Assembly (NCBI RefSeq): GCF_001858025.1
Contig: NZ_LZQD01000005.1
Coordinates: forward strand, 1-64,000
From: Trichormus sp. NMC-1
Lineage (GTDB): Bacteria > Cyanobacteriota > Cyanobacteriia > Cyanobacteriales > Nostocaceae
Direction of reading: 5' to 3'
Length of the DNA: 64,000 nt
A program made the translations under genes and the position numbers. Positions 9,739 through 18,026 of the stretch are shown here, piece after piece (positions within the stretch are counted from its first letter, which is position 1; each line of letters begins with the position of its first letter). Under the pieces are notes generated by a model. That model was not told where the DNA came from. It did no database searches and was given only the letters and a program-made list of their open reading frames with translations.

Positions 9739-10119
9739 ATGAATATACACACCTTTGATAATCATTATGTTACTTGCCCGATTTGCCAAAGAAATAACAG
9801 GACACAGCCTATCAAAACTTACAAAGGCTTGTTTACCTGTCCGTATTGTCAGGAAAAGCTTGTAGTTTGTAAAAGTGGTCACTACGTCCGTGATCCATTT
9901 ACTTGGAAACAAATGGTTATCGCTTCGGCGTTACGTCGTCAAAGCCGACCTTTAGCGAGGATGATCAGAGATTTAGTTCTTCTCAAGCGTCCTTTAGTAG
10001 CTTTGGCTGTAGGAGGTGCAATTTTATTTACTACAATTGCTGTCACCCAGAAAAACACCAGCTACAACCACCCAGAGGTTCCAAGAATTGAGAAAGTTGA
10101 TGAGAACAGTGTAACATAG
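9739..10119 (+). CDS. Small zinc-ribbon membrane protein, unknown function
   Basis: 126 aa. An N-terminal treble-clef/zinc-ribbon is suggested by Cys13-x2-Cys16 and Cys34-x2-Cys37 (TCPICQ, TCPYCQ). A single transmembrane helix lies at about 88-107 (PLVALAVGGAILFTTIAVT), preceded by a basic segment (RRQSRPLARMIRDLVLLKR), which places the zinc domain in the cytoplasm by the positive-inside rule. No close family is recognised. A minus-strand frame over the same bases lacks such features. Confidence 0.65.
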   Translation: MNIHTFDNHYVTCPICQRNNRTQPIKTYKGLFTCPYCQEKLVVCKSGHYVRDPFTWKQMVIASALRRQSRPLARMIRDLVLLKRPLVALAVGGAILFTTIAVTQKNTSYNHPEVPRIEKVDENSVT

Positions 10120-10140
10120 TGTTATATTGTAGTGATGAGA

Positions 10141-10262
10141 GTTGATTGAAGAAGACACGGGGACACGGAGACACGGAGAAAGAGGGATAATCTCTCCGCG
10201 TCACCGCGTCACCGCGTCACCGCGTCTCCCCATCCCCCCGTCTCCCACTCTGGAGCGTCCTC
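10141..10262. repeat. STRR cluster (gacacgg / ccgcgtca families)
   Basis: Runs of gacacgg-type heptamers at 10154-10178 are followed by ccgcgtca octamers at 10196-10228 and ctccccat-like units. The two halves are roughly inverted in sequence (acacgg versus ccgcgt/ccccgt). Related clusters are near 44232, 50880, 60205 and 62035. Confidence 0.8.
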
Positions 10263-10313
10263 TTCGGTCATCAAAATTGTGGATTGCTAGACTCAACACT
10301 CATCACTCTTTAA

Positions 10314-11930
10314 CTACAATCGATTGCTGTCTTTTGTAATTAATTGCCAACCTTCAGCTTGATCAACTATCTTGATAGATTTGAGTTTGAGATTACTTAA
10401 AGCGGATGCATTCAAGAGTAAATAGGGCTGCCCATTTTGCCAATAATATTGCAGTTCACCATGCGAAGCAGGAGTAATAGTGCGATCGCTATAAAAATCC
10501 AAGGACGGACGAGAATAGGGAAATGATGTGTAGATTTGCCGAACTGTTGGATTAGCACGCGCTATCATTGTGGCAACTGGTTTAACTGGATAGGCTTCTC
10601 CTAATTCCCACACCCAGTAGTTAGATTTCATTAACAACAGCAGTGAGATATAACTTCCCCAAATTAAAATTTTCAGAAATTGCCCATCGCCTCGCTCTGC
10701 CAAAATCGCTGCTAAAGTCATAGTCAAAGCTAGTGCGGCAAAAATCATCTGTAAGTCTGTTTTACCTGCGCTCCCCCAGCTAAAATAAATACTCCCAGCC
10801 GAAGCAGCCACAGCCAGTATGGCAAAACTAGTTACCCAAGCGCGGGGATAGGATGAGAATAGGCGCAAATTTTCAGTCTCTGCTAACTGAAAACCAAAAC
10901 CCAAGGCCAAGCTAGGATAAATTGGGATTATATACCAAGGCAGTTTGATGCTAATCAGGGAAATGAGCAGTAGGTAAACACCTGTCCAAACTATGATCAG
11001 TTTTGCCCAACTCAGGCTGCGATTTTCCCAGGTTAAACGCACTGTTTGTGGTAAAAATACCAGCCAAGGCCACGTCCACTTCAGCAGTTCTATGACATAA
11101 TACCAAGGGGCTTCAGACCGACCGTTGGCAGCTTTGCCCATCTGATTAAAGGGTTGATCTACTGAGTTAGTTTGGGCAAAAGAATAACCATAGTGTAATA
11201 GCTGGGCAAAGTTCCAAGCTACCACAGGTAGACTGCCGATGAAGATTCCTATCCACAGATAGTAACTAGTGAGCAATCTTGGTGTATCCCAAAAGAGAAA
11301 AACTGCGACAATAGCACCTAATAATATGCCCACCATGCCTTTTGTCAGGCAAATTAACCCAAAACTAATGCCGATACCAAGACAATAACGTAAGTCTCGA
11401 CGCGATCGCAGCACACACAACATCATCACCATCAACAAGCTGACAACCGTGCCATCAAACATGGCTAATCTGCCGTGACGCACTATCGGTAGCATTGTTA
11501 GATAAATCAAGGCGCTATAAACAGCAGCCCAACGTTGGTGAAATATCTCTCTGCCGATACAATACAGTAAAGGTACTGAAGTTGCGGTGATAATTGCACC
11601 AGGCAAACGCGTAGTCCATTCGTTGACACCACCCAGGGAGTAAGCCCAAGCAATTAGCCAATGCATTAGGGGTGGCTTGTGATAGTATGGTTCACCTCCC
11701 AAAGTCGGGTAAAGCCAGCGCATGGAACCTGCTGGGGCCCGCCAGATTTCTCTGGCCACTTGTGCTACGGTACCTTCATCCCAATCTCGTAGCGGTAATC
11801 CCCCAAGATTGATACTAAACAGTACTACTGCTGCAAACAGCAATACTATCAGCCATAACCAATCAATCCATTTTTCAACTGCGCGATGCTGTTTTTCTAG
11901 ATGACTCCAAATAAAGCTTCCTTCTTGCAT
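10314..11930 (-). CDS. GT39/ArnT-like membrane glycosyltransferase
   Basis: 538 aa polytopic membrane protein. The N-terminal loop has the GT39 signature: GGLPLRDWDEGTVAQVAREI with the acidic catalytic pair, followed by the GGEPYYHKPPLMHWL segment that resembles ArnT. About 10-11 hydrophobic helices follow, then a soluble C-terminal domain (about 440-538). Family members move a sugar from a polyprenyl-phosphate carrier to lipid or protein on the periplasmic side; the acceptor here is unknown. It is a single gene with an STRR cluster downstream. Confidence 0.88.
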   Translation of the reverse strand: MQEGSFIWSHLEKQHRAVEKWIDWLWLIVLLFAAVVLFSINLGGLPLRDWDEGTVAQVAREIWRAPAGSMRWLYPTLGGEPYYHKPPLMHWLIAWAYSLGGVNEWTTRLPGAIITATSVPLLYCIGREIFHQRWAAVYSALIYLTMLPIVRHGRLAMFDGTVVSLLMVMMLCVLRSRRDLRYCLGIGISFGLICLTKGMVGILLGAIVAVFLFWDTPRLLTSYYLWIGIFIGSLPVVAWNFAQLLHYGYSFAQTNSVDQPFNQMGKAANGRSEAPWYYVIELLKWTWPWLVFLPQTVRLTWENRSLSWAKLIIVWTGVYLLLISLISIKLPWYIIPIYPSLALGFGFQLAETENLRLFSSYPRAWVTSFAILAVAASAGSIYFSWGSAGKTDLQMIFAALALTMTLAAILAERGDGQFLKILIWGSYISLLLLMKSNYWVWELGEAYPVKPVATMIARANPTVRQIYTSFPYSRPSLDFYSDRTITPASHGELQYYWQNGQPYLLLNASALSNLKLKSIKIVDQAEGWQLITKDSNRL

Positions 11931-12184
11931 ATTCTATGCTAATCATTTTACTCGCACTTTTGATTACAAAGAGACATCTAGCGAATCTCCAATTTTGCCA
12001 CACAGTCACAAACTATTTTTGAGCAATGGCTAGATCCCAAATTAACTCACTTTTCTGTGAACAGCGAAGTTTTTTAGAGAATTTTTTTTCTTAGTTATTT
12101 TTAACTTAATTTAACAAGCATTCTCTTCCAATTAATGATACAAATATTACCAAACTAGTTAATTACCCTTTGAGGAGCTTGACA

Positions 12185-13711
12185 ATGAATTTACCTGTGG
12201 TACTAGATATTGCTTTAGGACTAATTTTTATTTACTTAATTTTGAGTTTGTTAGCGTCGGAAATTCAAGAACTAATTGCTACAGTATTACAATGGCGTGC
12301 TATTCACTTAAAGAAATCGATTGAGATTCTTTTGGCTGGAGATGTTAAAAGCTCAGAATCTCAGGATATAATTGAACTAGTAAATAGAATTTATAGCAAT
12401 CCTTTTATTAAAAGTATCAATCAAGAAGCAAAAGGATTTTTCTCGATTTTACCAAGAAAAATAACTTGGTTAATAGCTGATACAACTCGTCCACTGCGGA
12501 AATTAATAGCTAAATCTCCAAAAGGAGAGAGAACTTTTAATAAGGAACATAGTGCGCCTTCCTATATTTCTGCTGATACTTTTGCTACGACGCTTATAGA
12601 AGAATTACAACTACCAAAAATTATTCACGGCTTAACGGCAGTAAGGCTAGAAAAATTCAAAAATCAACGGTTGCAGGAAGTTGAAACAATTTTAACCAGG
12701 TCACTAAGACAAATACAGCTTACTGAATTATCAAATTATATTACCCAAGATATAAATGATGATTTTAAAAATCTCAAGAAAGAATATACAAATATTGTTG
12801 CTGATTTCAAAAACAACAAACTTGATATAGATACTAGCGTCAATCAAATGAAGAATAGTTTAGAGAAATATATAGATAATTTTCAAGCAAATATAGATGA
12901 TGAAAATAAAGTATTAGCAGAAACATTACGACGATTGCAAACTTTCTGTAACCACATTTTTTCAAGTGTTGAGGAGGCAATAATTAGAGGGGGATTAAAG
13001 CCTAATATTAACGAAATTGTGCAATTAATGAATACAAGCACCGATGTGTATAAAGAAATGCAAACAGCTATACAAGATGAAGATAGTCCAACATATCAAA
13101 CGATTAACGAATTGATTGAGAGTTTACCATCTGTGATTAAAGGTAATATTGAAACCATAGCCAAGCGAGCGCAATATAGAGCTAAAAGCACAGAGGAAGG
13201 TATTAGTATATTACGTCGAGAAATTGAAGACAGTTTTGACAGTTCGATGCAACGAGCCGGTGGTGTTTACAAACGCAATGCTAAAGGAGTAGCAATTTTA
13301 ATTGGTATTCTCCTAGCTTTCGGTGCTAATGCAGATACATTTCATATTATTGATCGCTTATCAAAGGATACAGTTCTACGAGAAGCTATTGTTTATAAAG
13401 CTGTGCAAACAATAGATCAACAGTCTAATTCTCCCAATCTCAGTAATATAGATACTAAGAAAATTTTAGAAGATATTAATTTACCAATTGGTTGGACAAA
13501 TGAGAACAGGCTAGAGCAAATGAATGGGAATCCCATTAAAATTAAGGGTGTACCTATTTTTAGCTTATTAACTATGTTTCTTGGTTGGATAATCAGTGGT
13601 TTTGCTATTGCAATGGGAGCGCCTTTTTGGTTTGATTTACTTGGTAAAGTGATGAATGTGCGAAATGCAGGTAAATCACCAAAATCAGCTAGAAATCGAG
13701 ATGAAGATTAA
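12185..13711 (+). CDS. Coiled-coil membrane protein, unknown function
   Basis: 508 aa from the ATG at 12185, chosen because TGAGGAG lies 7 nt upstream; an in-frame TTG at 12170 overlaps that site. There is an N-terminal transmembrane helix (VVLDIALGLIFIYLILSLLASEIQEL), a long helical region about 55-360 rich in charged heptads, a second hydrophobic segment (GVAILIGILLAFGANADTF) and a C-terminal helix (FSLLTMFLGWIISGFAIAMGAPFWFDLLGKVMNVRN). The N-terminal module is found in other cyanobacterial membrane proteins of unknown role. Related to no named family I can identify. Confidence 0.75.
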   Translation: MNLPVVLDIALGLIFIYLILSLLASEIQELIATVLQWRAIHLKKSIEILLAGDVKSSESQDIIELVNRIYSNPFIKSINQEAKGFFSILPRKITWLIADTTRPLRKLIAKSPKGERTFNKEHSAPSYISADTFATTLIEELQLPKIIHGLTAVRLEKFKNQRLQEVETILTRSLRQIQLTELSNYITQDINDDFKNLKKEYTNIVADFKNNKLDIDTSVNQMKNSLEKYIDNFQANIDDENKVLAETLRRLQTFCNHIFSSVEEAIIRGGLKPNINEIVQLMNTSTDVYKEMQTAIQDEDSPTYQTINELIESLPSVIKGNIETIAKRAQYRAKSTEEGISILRREIEDSFDSSMQRAGGVYKRNAKGVAILIGILLAFGANADTFHIIDRLSKDTVLREAIVYKAVQTIDQQSNSPNLSNIDTKKILEDINLPIGWTNENRLEQMNGNPIKIKGVPIFSLLTMFLGWIISGFAIAMGAPFWFDLLGKVMNVRNAGKSPKSARNRDED

Positions 13712-13721
13712 AATAATAGGA

Positions 13722-13822
13722 AACGAACCGCGTTCGCGTAGCGTCCCGTAGGGATAGGCGCGTTCGCGGTAGCGTTCCGTTCGCGCAGCGTCTCCGACAG
13801 GAGAAGGAAAGGACGCGAAGTA
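13722..13822. repeat. GC-rich cgttcgcg/tagcgt repeat cluster
   Basis: Tandem and inverted copies of cgcgttcgcg, tagcgtcccgtaggg and gcgcagcgtctccgacagg, a repeat class common in Nostocales intergenic DNA. It sits between the convergent ends of the coiled-coil protein gene and the recombinase-like gene. Confidence 0.75.
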
Positions 13823-13849
13823 AAGAAAGAGAAGTAAAGAAAGAAAAAA

Positions 13850-15142
13850 TCAAAAAATGAAAATTATTTGTAAATCCCATTCATTACTTTGGCGAATGAT
13901 GTTTATTTGACGGATAAATTCTCGTAAATAAAATCGTCTTTCTACTTCTGATAAATCTAACCAAAATTGAGGAATAGAAACAGCTTCAGCAACAGAACGT
14001 AAGTTAACTGGAGGGAGAGTTGCTAATTTGGCTTGGAGTTGAGAAATTTCTGTACGGAGTTTGTAAGCTCTAATTTTAGCTGTTTCTGTATCCAAAACTC
14101 CAGTTTCTATGAAGGTGGGTAACTGTTCGAGAATTTCTTGCTGACGTGTAATATTATCTTCTAAACTATTTTTAATGACATCTAATTGGGGAAAGTTCAT
14201 CCCCGCAACTGCGTGAGGTAAGTCTCGACAAACGGTTACAATCGTCTTTTCCAGAATTTCTTGGTAAGGAATAGCACGACATTTAGGACTTTGGGGACAA
14301 GTTGTATTGCGTAAATACAAATATTCCTTATCTTGATATCGTTGAGTAACACGAGTAACTATCATCTGAGACTGACACTGGTTACAAACAACTAACCCAG
14401 CTAGAGAAAGGGGCGCACTAGCGGTACGAGATGGTAAACGGCTATTGCGGCGTAAAAGTCTGTCAACTTGGGCGGCTTCTTCCCTAGAAATAATACTTGC
14501 ATGAGTATCAGAAATAATTTCGCTATTTTGATAAGCTGTGTCACCGCGATAAACTGGATTAGTCAACCAACGCCTTCCTGTGGTGACAGAGATTTTTTTA
14601 TTGTATTTTTTCCCTAAGTAACGAACTGAACCACGTAGAGAACCATAGAGTAAAAAGTTGTCAAAAAAATCTTTGACTACAGGTGAAGTACTGCGATCAA
14701 TAATATATTTTCCTTTACCTCTGCGGTAGCCGTAGGGCGCTTTACCGGGTGGGGGAGCGACTTCAAGACGATTGCGGGCGTGTCCTTGACGGATGCGACG
14801 GCTGCGTTGTTCTCGTTGAATTTCTTGTAGCAAATTCAGCAATTCGATGCGGGGTTTGGCAGTTTCTGAGGTGTATGCTTGTTCTGTAGCAATTACCATT
14901 ATCCCCATTGCTTCGAGTTGGTTTAAGCGATCGCTCACTTCTGCTATTTTATCCCCCAATTCTTCTAAGCGGCGAATCAAGAGATAATTTGCAGGTTCTG
15001 TTTCACAGTCTATGAGTAGTTGTTGTAATTGGCTTCTCTTTCCCAAATCTTGATAAACTCGATCTACCTCCCAACCCCAAGTAGCTTCGTCGGGAGCAGT
15101 TTCTAATAAGGGATCTGTGTAAACGTAAGCAATAATTTTCAC
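13850..15142 (-). CDS. Serine-recombinase-like protein (XisF-like architecture) lacking the catalytic serine
   Basis: 430 aa starting at GTG 15142. The order is a degenerate resolvase-like domain (about 1-125), a recombinase domain (PPPGKAPYGYRRG, TGRRWLTNPVYRGDTAYQN), a zinc-ribbon domain (LVVCNQCQSQM...CPQSPKC) and a C-terminal coiled coil: the architecture of large serine recombinases such as XisF. In the N-terminus, where the family has Y-x-R-V-S, this protein has AYVYTDP; its first serine is residue 37, and the DRLxR motif reads RRLEEL. Strand exchange therefore looks impossible. The GTG overlaps the stop of the upstream VOC gene (GTGA), suggesting translational coupling. Confidence 0.82.
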   Translation of the reverse strand: MKIIAYVYTDPLLETAPDEATWGWEVDRVYQDLGKRSQLQQLLIDCETEPANYLLIRRLEELGDKIAEVSDRLNQLEAMGIMVIATEQAYTSETAKPRIELLNLLQEIQREQRSRRIRQGHARNRLEVAPPPGKAPYGYRRGKGKYIIDRSTSPVVKDFFDNFLLYGSLRGSVRYLGKKYNKKISVTTGRRWLTNPVYRGDTAYQNSEIISDTHASIISREEAAQVDRLLRRNSRLPSRTASAPLSLAGLVVCNQCQSQMIVTRVTQRYQDKEYLYLRNTTCPQSPKCRAIPYQEILEKTIVTVCRDLPHAVAGMNFPQLDVIKNSLEDNITRQQEILEQLPTFIETGVLDTETAKIRAYKLRTEISQLQAKLATLPPVNLRSVAEAVSIPQFWLDLSEVERRFYLREFIRQINIIRQSNEWDLQIIFIF

Positions 15143-15498
15143 AATGAAGTCAATTCAATCACATTCCCGTCTGGATCTTTAGTAAAAATAGCTGCGCGGC
15201 CGGAAGCACTAGCTTGAATGGAATAATTTTGATTGAGTAATTCTGTTTTAGCAGCTTCTAAGTCAGCAACACAGAAAGCAATATGAGGGTTACGTCCCCA
15301 TTTTTCGTTTTGATTATCGGTGGGGACAGATGACGAAACTATCAGATGAATTTGATAATTGCCAATTTGATACCATGCACCAGGATATTTAAGGATGCGT
15401 TCTATTTTTGCTAATCCTAATACTTTACCATAAAAGTTTTCTGAGCGTTCTAAGTCGGTTACGAGTATGGCTGTGTGGAGACTTTGGCTAATTTGCAT
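15139..15498 (-). CDS. VOC-superfamily protein (glyoxalase/dioxygenase fold)
   Basis: 119 aa, one vicinal-oxygen-chelate domain with two beta-alpha-beta-beta-beta modules. Visible motifs are HTAILVTDLERSENFYGKVLGL at the N-terminus, HIAFCVADLEAAK in the middle and DPDGNVIEL at the C-terminus, where the His and Glu metal ligands of the fold sit. Substrate is unknown. It is the first gene of a two-gene unit; its TGA overlaps the GTG of the recombinase-like gene. Confidence 0.85.
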   Translation of the reverse strand: MQISQSLHTAILVTDLERSENFYGKVLGLAKIERILKYPGAWYQIGNYQIHLIVSSSVPTDNQNEKWGRNPHIAFCVADLEAAKTELLNQNYSIQASASGRAAIFTKDPDGNVIELTSL

Positions 15499-15589
15499 TG
15501 TGAGTAAGATAGGTGTAATTTCTGTGCAGGATGTTAGAAAAAAATTGGACGACTTATGTGAAAGTTTATGGGATAAATAATGACCGAAT

Positions 15590-15626
15590 AATTCGTAATT
15601 CGTAATTCGTAATTCGTAATTCGTAA
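15590..15626. repeat. Heptamer tandem repeat (attcgta), about 5 copies
   Basis: Head-to-tail attcgta heptamers directly before a 103-bp MITE-like element. The same heptamer occurs at 4235-4252 and 4860-4876. Confidence 0.85.
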
Positions 15627-15729
15627 TATAGCGGTATGCACAATGAGATACATCATAGTCCCCTCATCGCTTGCGGGGAGGGGGTTGGGGGTGGGGTTCT
15701 TGTATCTCACTCAACCGAGAACCGCTATA
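15627..15729. mobile_element. 103-bp MITE-like element with nested inverted repeats
   Basis: Outer arms TATAGCGGT / ACCGCTATA and inner arms GAGATACA / TGTATCTC enclose a G-rich core (cgcttgcggggagggggttggg). The core motif tcccctcatcgcttgcgg recurs at 59393-59409, where it lies next to a segmental duplication. Non-coding. Confidence 0.6.
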
Positions 15730-15818
15730 GTGCCTCCAGAAACTACCTGTGATGTGTCAGTCCTTAGGTGAGATGTCAGATTCTTCCTATGACGCTATCG
15801 TAAATCATGAGTGCTTTC

Positions 15819-15836
15819 AGGAGTGCATCTTTAATG
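15819..15836 (+). promoter_or_regulatory. Ribosome binding site that decides the SDR start
   Basis: CAGGAG at 15819-15824 lies 9 nt before the ATG at 15834. This supports 15834 over the in-frame ATG at 15807, and the resulting N-terminus (MKGKKVLLTGG) is the usual one for the family. Confidence 0.65.
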
Positions 15837-16529
15837 AAAGGCAAAAAAGTTTTACTTACAGGCGGTACTGGTGGGCTGGGTTTAGGCGTAACGCCAGCGG
15901 TTCTCGCTCAAGGTGCAGAGGTGACAATTCCTTATCGTCACTCTAAAGAGATAGAACATTTGAAGGAAATTATTCCACCTGAAGATTTTACCAGAATTCA
16001 CTTTATCCCTGCTAATTTGGAGGATGAAGCTTCGGTAGAATATGTGATCAGCCGCATAGGAAGGGTTGATGTGTTAATTCATCTCGTGGGTGGATTTTCA
16101 ATGGGGAAAACCCACGAATACAGTTATTACAGTTGGAAAAAGGAATTGGAGTTAAACCTAAATACAACTTTTTTAACTTGTAAATATAGCCTGAAAAGTA
16201 TGCTAGAACACGGATATGGGCGTATTGTTACGGTCAGTTCTCGTGCTGGTGCTGAACCTGCGGGAAAATTAGCCGCTTACTCTGCTGCTAAAGCTGGTGT
16301 GATAGCTTTAACGAAAGCTATAGCTGATGAAACCAAAGGAACTAATATCACGGCAAATACTGTTCTCCCCAGTGTCATTGATACCCCCACCAACCGGGAA
16401 GCTATGGGTGCAGAAAATGCTGAGAAGTGGGTAAAACCGGAATCTATCGCCCAAGTCATCTGCTTTTTAGTTTCAGAAGCTGCTAAAGATATCCGAGGTG
16501 CAGCTATTCCTGTTTATGGGAATGTTTGA
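15834..16529 (+). CDS. Short-chain dehydrogenase/reductase
   Basis: 231 aa, classical SDR of normal length. The nucleotide-binding motif is TGGTGGLG, followed by LVGG in place of the usual NNAG, the catalytic Ser in VSSRAG, and YSAAKAG with the Tyr-x3-Lys pair. The Rossmann fold probably binds NAD(P)H; the substrate cannot be told from sequence. A strong terminator follows. Confidence 0.9.
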   Translation: MKGKKVLLTGGTGGLGLGVTPAVLAQGAEVTIPYRHSKEIEHLKEIIPPEDFTRIHFIPANLEDEASVEYVISRIGRVDVLIHLVGGFSMGKTHEYSYYSWKKELELNLNTTFLTCKYSLKSMLEHGYGRIVTVSSRAGAEPAGKLAAYSAAKAGVIALTKAIADETKGTNITANTVLPSVIDTPTNREAMGAENAEKWVKPESIAQVICFLVSEAAKDIRGAAIPVYGNV

Positions 16530-16559
16530 TAATTGAATTGCATATTTTATTTAATTAAT

Positions 16560-16594
16560 ACCCATTCAGATCAATCACTGGATGGGTGTTTTTT
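16560..16594 (+). terminator. Rho-independent terminator after the SDR gene
   Basis: ACCCATTCAG pairs with CTGGATGGGT (one G-T pair) around an 8-nt loop and is followed by GTTTTTT. It lies 30 nt after the SDR stop. Confidence 0.8.
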
Positions 16595-16653
16595 GATTGT
16601 GGTCAATTATTGCTAGACAGTTCTTCCTTATCGACTTCATGATAACAAATTTT

Positions 16654-16696
16654 AAAGCCAATGTCAACTTCCTAAATCTCCTTTATTGGCTTTTTT
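16654..16696 (+). terminator. Second terminator-like hairpin upstream of the McrBC-like locus
   Basis: AAAGCCAAT pairs with ATTGGCTTT over a 22-nt loop and runs into TTTTTT. It may insulate the following defence genes. Confidence 0.55.
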
Positions 16697-16783
16697 CATG
16701 TATAAAGATGTGCAAAGAAGTTAGTAATTTTTCCGTTTACTTAGTATAATTAAACTTTGGCTCAAATTTTATAGATCAATCAA

Positions 16784-17971
16784 ATGTCTACAACTCCAAT
16801 ACCTCGCCCTCGTCCTAATGTAAAGCAACCTGATATTGAGGAAAGATTACAAGATAAAATTAAGGATAATACCATGACAAGTCCAATTCAAAAAATATTT
16901 TTCGGCTGTCCTGGTACTGGTAAAAGCCATAAAATTTCCAACGATATTGATGGTGGAATTGTTAAAACAGAGTTAAAGATTGATAAAGATGTTCATCCTG
17001 AAAATCTCATTAAAACTGTTTTTCATCCAGAGTACACCTATGGCGATTTTATGGGAAAATTAATGCCACAGACTGATAAAGAAGGAAAAGTTTCCTATCA
17101 ATTTTATGAAGGTCATTTCTTAAAAGCACTAGGACAAGCCTACAAAAATATTATAATAGCTAAACAAGAAGGTACAAAAGCTCAAAATGTTGCCTTAGTA
17201 ATTGATGAAATTAATCGAGGTAATTCTTCAGCCATTTTTGGTACAATTTTTCAACTTTTAGATCGATGTGAAAATGGTCTTGACAAAGGTTGGTCAGCTT
17301 ATGGAATTAACATTTCTGATTTAGAATTTACCAAACTTGTAGAACTAACAGGTTTTACATACGGAGGCGTTGACAACCAAAATATTCCTGAATATATTTA
17401 TCCAGGTGAAACTAAAGGTAACTTAGAAAGTTTTACTGATATTTTTAAAAAAATTAAAATTAAAGTAAAAGTTAACAAAGCAGTTGGTAGTTCAATTCGT
17501 ATTCCTTACAATCTTTCCATCTTTGGAACAATGAATACTTCTGATAACTCTATTTACTTCATGGATAATGCTTTTAAAAGACGTTGGGAATGGGAATATG
17601 TAGATTGGAGTGAAGATAATGATGAAAAACTAGATACTGTCATTTTAGAAGGCTATGGAGATGGCAAATTAAAATGGAAATATCTAGTAGAAAAATTTAA
17701 CATCTTTATTAAAGATAATCATAATTCTGTCAGAAGTGGGAGAATAGAAGATATGCAAATAGGTTATCATTTCATAAATACAGATAAAGTTACAGAAGAT
17801 CAGATCAAAAATAAACTCATGTTTTTTATTTGGGATAGTGTTTTTAATCGAGATAAGAATCCTCTTCGCAAACTTTTAAATAAGAATGATAAAGAATTAG
17901 TAACTTTTGGAGATTTTATTACATCTCATAAGGAATTTGTAAACAACCTCTTAGAATATACAACAAAATAA
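16784..17971 (+). CDS. McrB-like AAA+ GTPase subunit of a McrBC/LlaJI-type restriction system
   Basis: 395 aa. Walker A is GCPGTGKS at about 46-53, Walker B is VALVIDEINRGN, and the McrB consensus loop reads FGTMNTSDNS, with FMDNAFKRRWEWEYVD as the sensor/arginine region. In McrB this motor hydrolyses GTP, forms a hexamer and drives the McrC nuclease; that is family knowledge. Only about 40 residues precede the Walker A, so the methylcytosine-binding domain seen in E. coli McrB is absent, and target recognition must lie elsewhere. Much more AT-rich than its neighbours, which suggests horizontal transfer. The partner gene starts 55 nt downstream. Confidence 0.85.
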   Translation: MSTTPIPRPRPNVKQPDIEERLQDKIKDNTMTSPIQKIFFGCPGTGKSHKISNDIDGGIVKTELKIDKDVHPENLIKTVFHPEYTYGDFMGKLMPQTDKEGKVSYQFYEGHFLKALGQAYKNIIIAKQEGTKAQNVALVIDEINRGNSSAIFGTIFQLLDRCENGLDKGWSAYGINISDLEFTKLVELTGFTYGGVDNQNIPEYIYPGETKGNLESFTDIFKKIKIKVKVNKAVGSSIRIPYNLSIFGTMNTSDNSIYFMDNAFKRRWEWEYVDWSEDNDEKLDTVILEGYGDGKLKWKYLVEKFNIFIKDNHNSVRSGRIEDMQIGYHFINTDKVTEDQIKNKLMFFIWDSVFNRDKNPLRKLLNKNDKELVTFGDFITSHKEFVNNLLEYTTK

Positions 17972-18026
17972 TCTAATTCACAATCTTGATAATTTCCTCT
18001 TTGTTCAATAATATTGTTGATGTATT

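Noticed and set aside
10142-10339. 65-codon ORF over the STRR cluster downstream of the zinc-ribbon gene
   Set aside because: Codons are almost wholly derived from heptamer repeats (RHGERG..PRHRVTASPRLP).
15749-15946. ORF overlapping the SDR start in another frame
   Set aside because: The SDR frame has clear family motifs and a ribosome binding site; this frame has neither.
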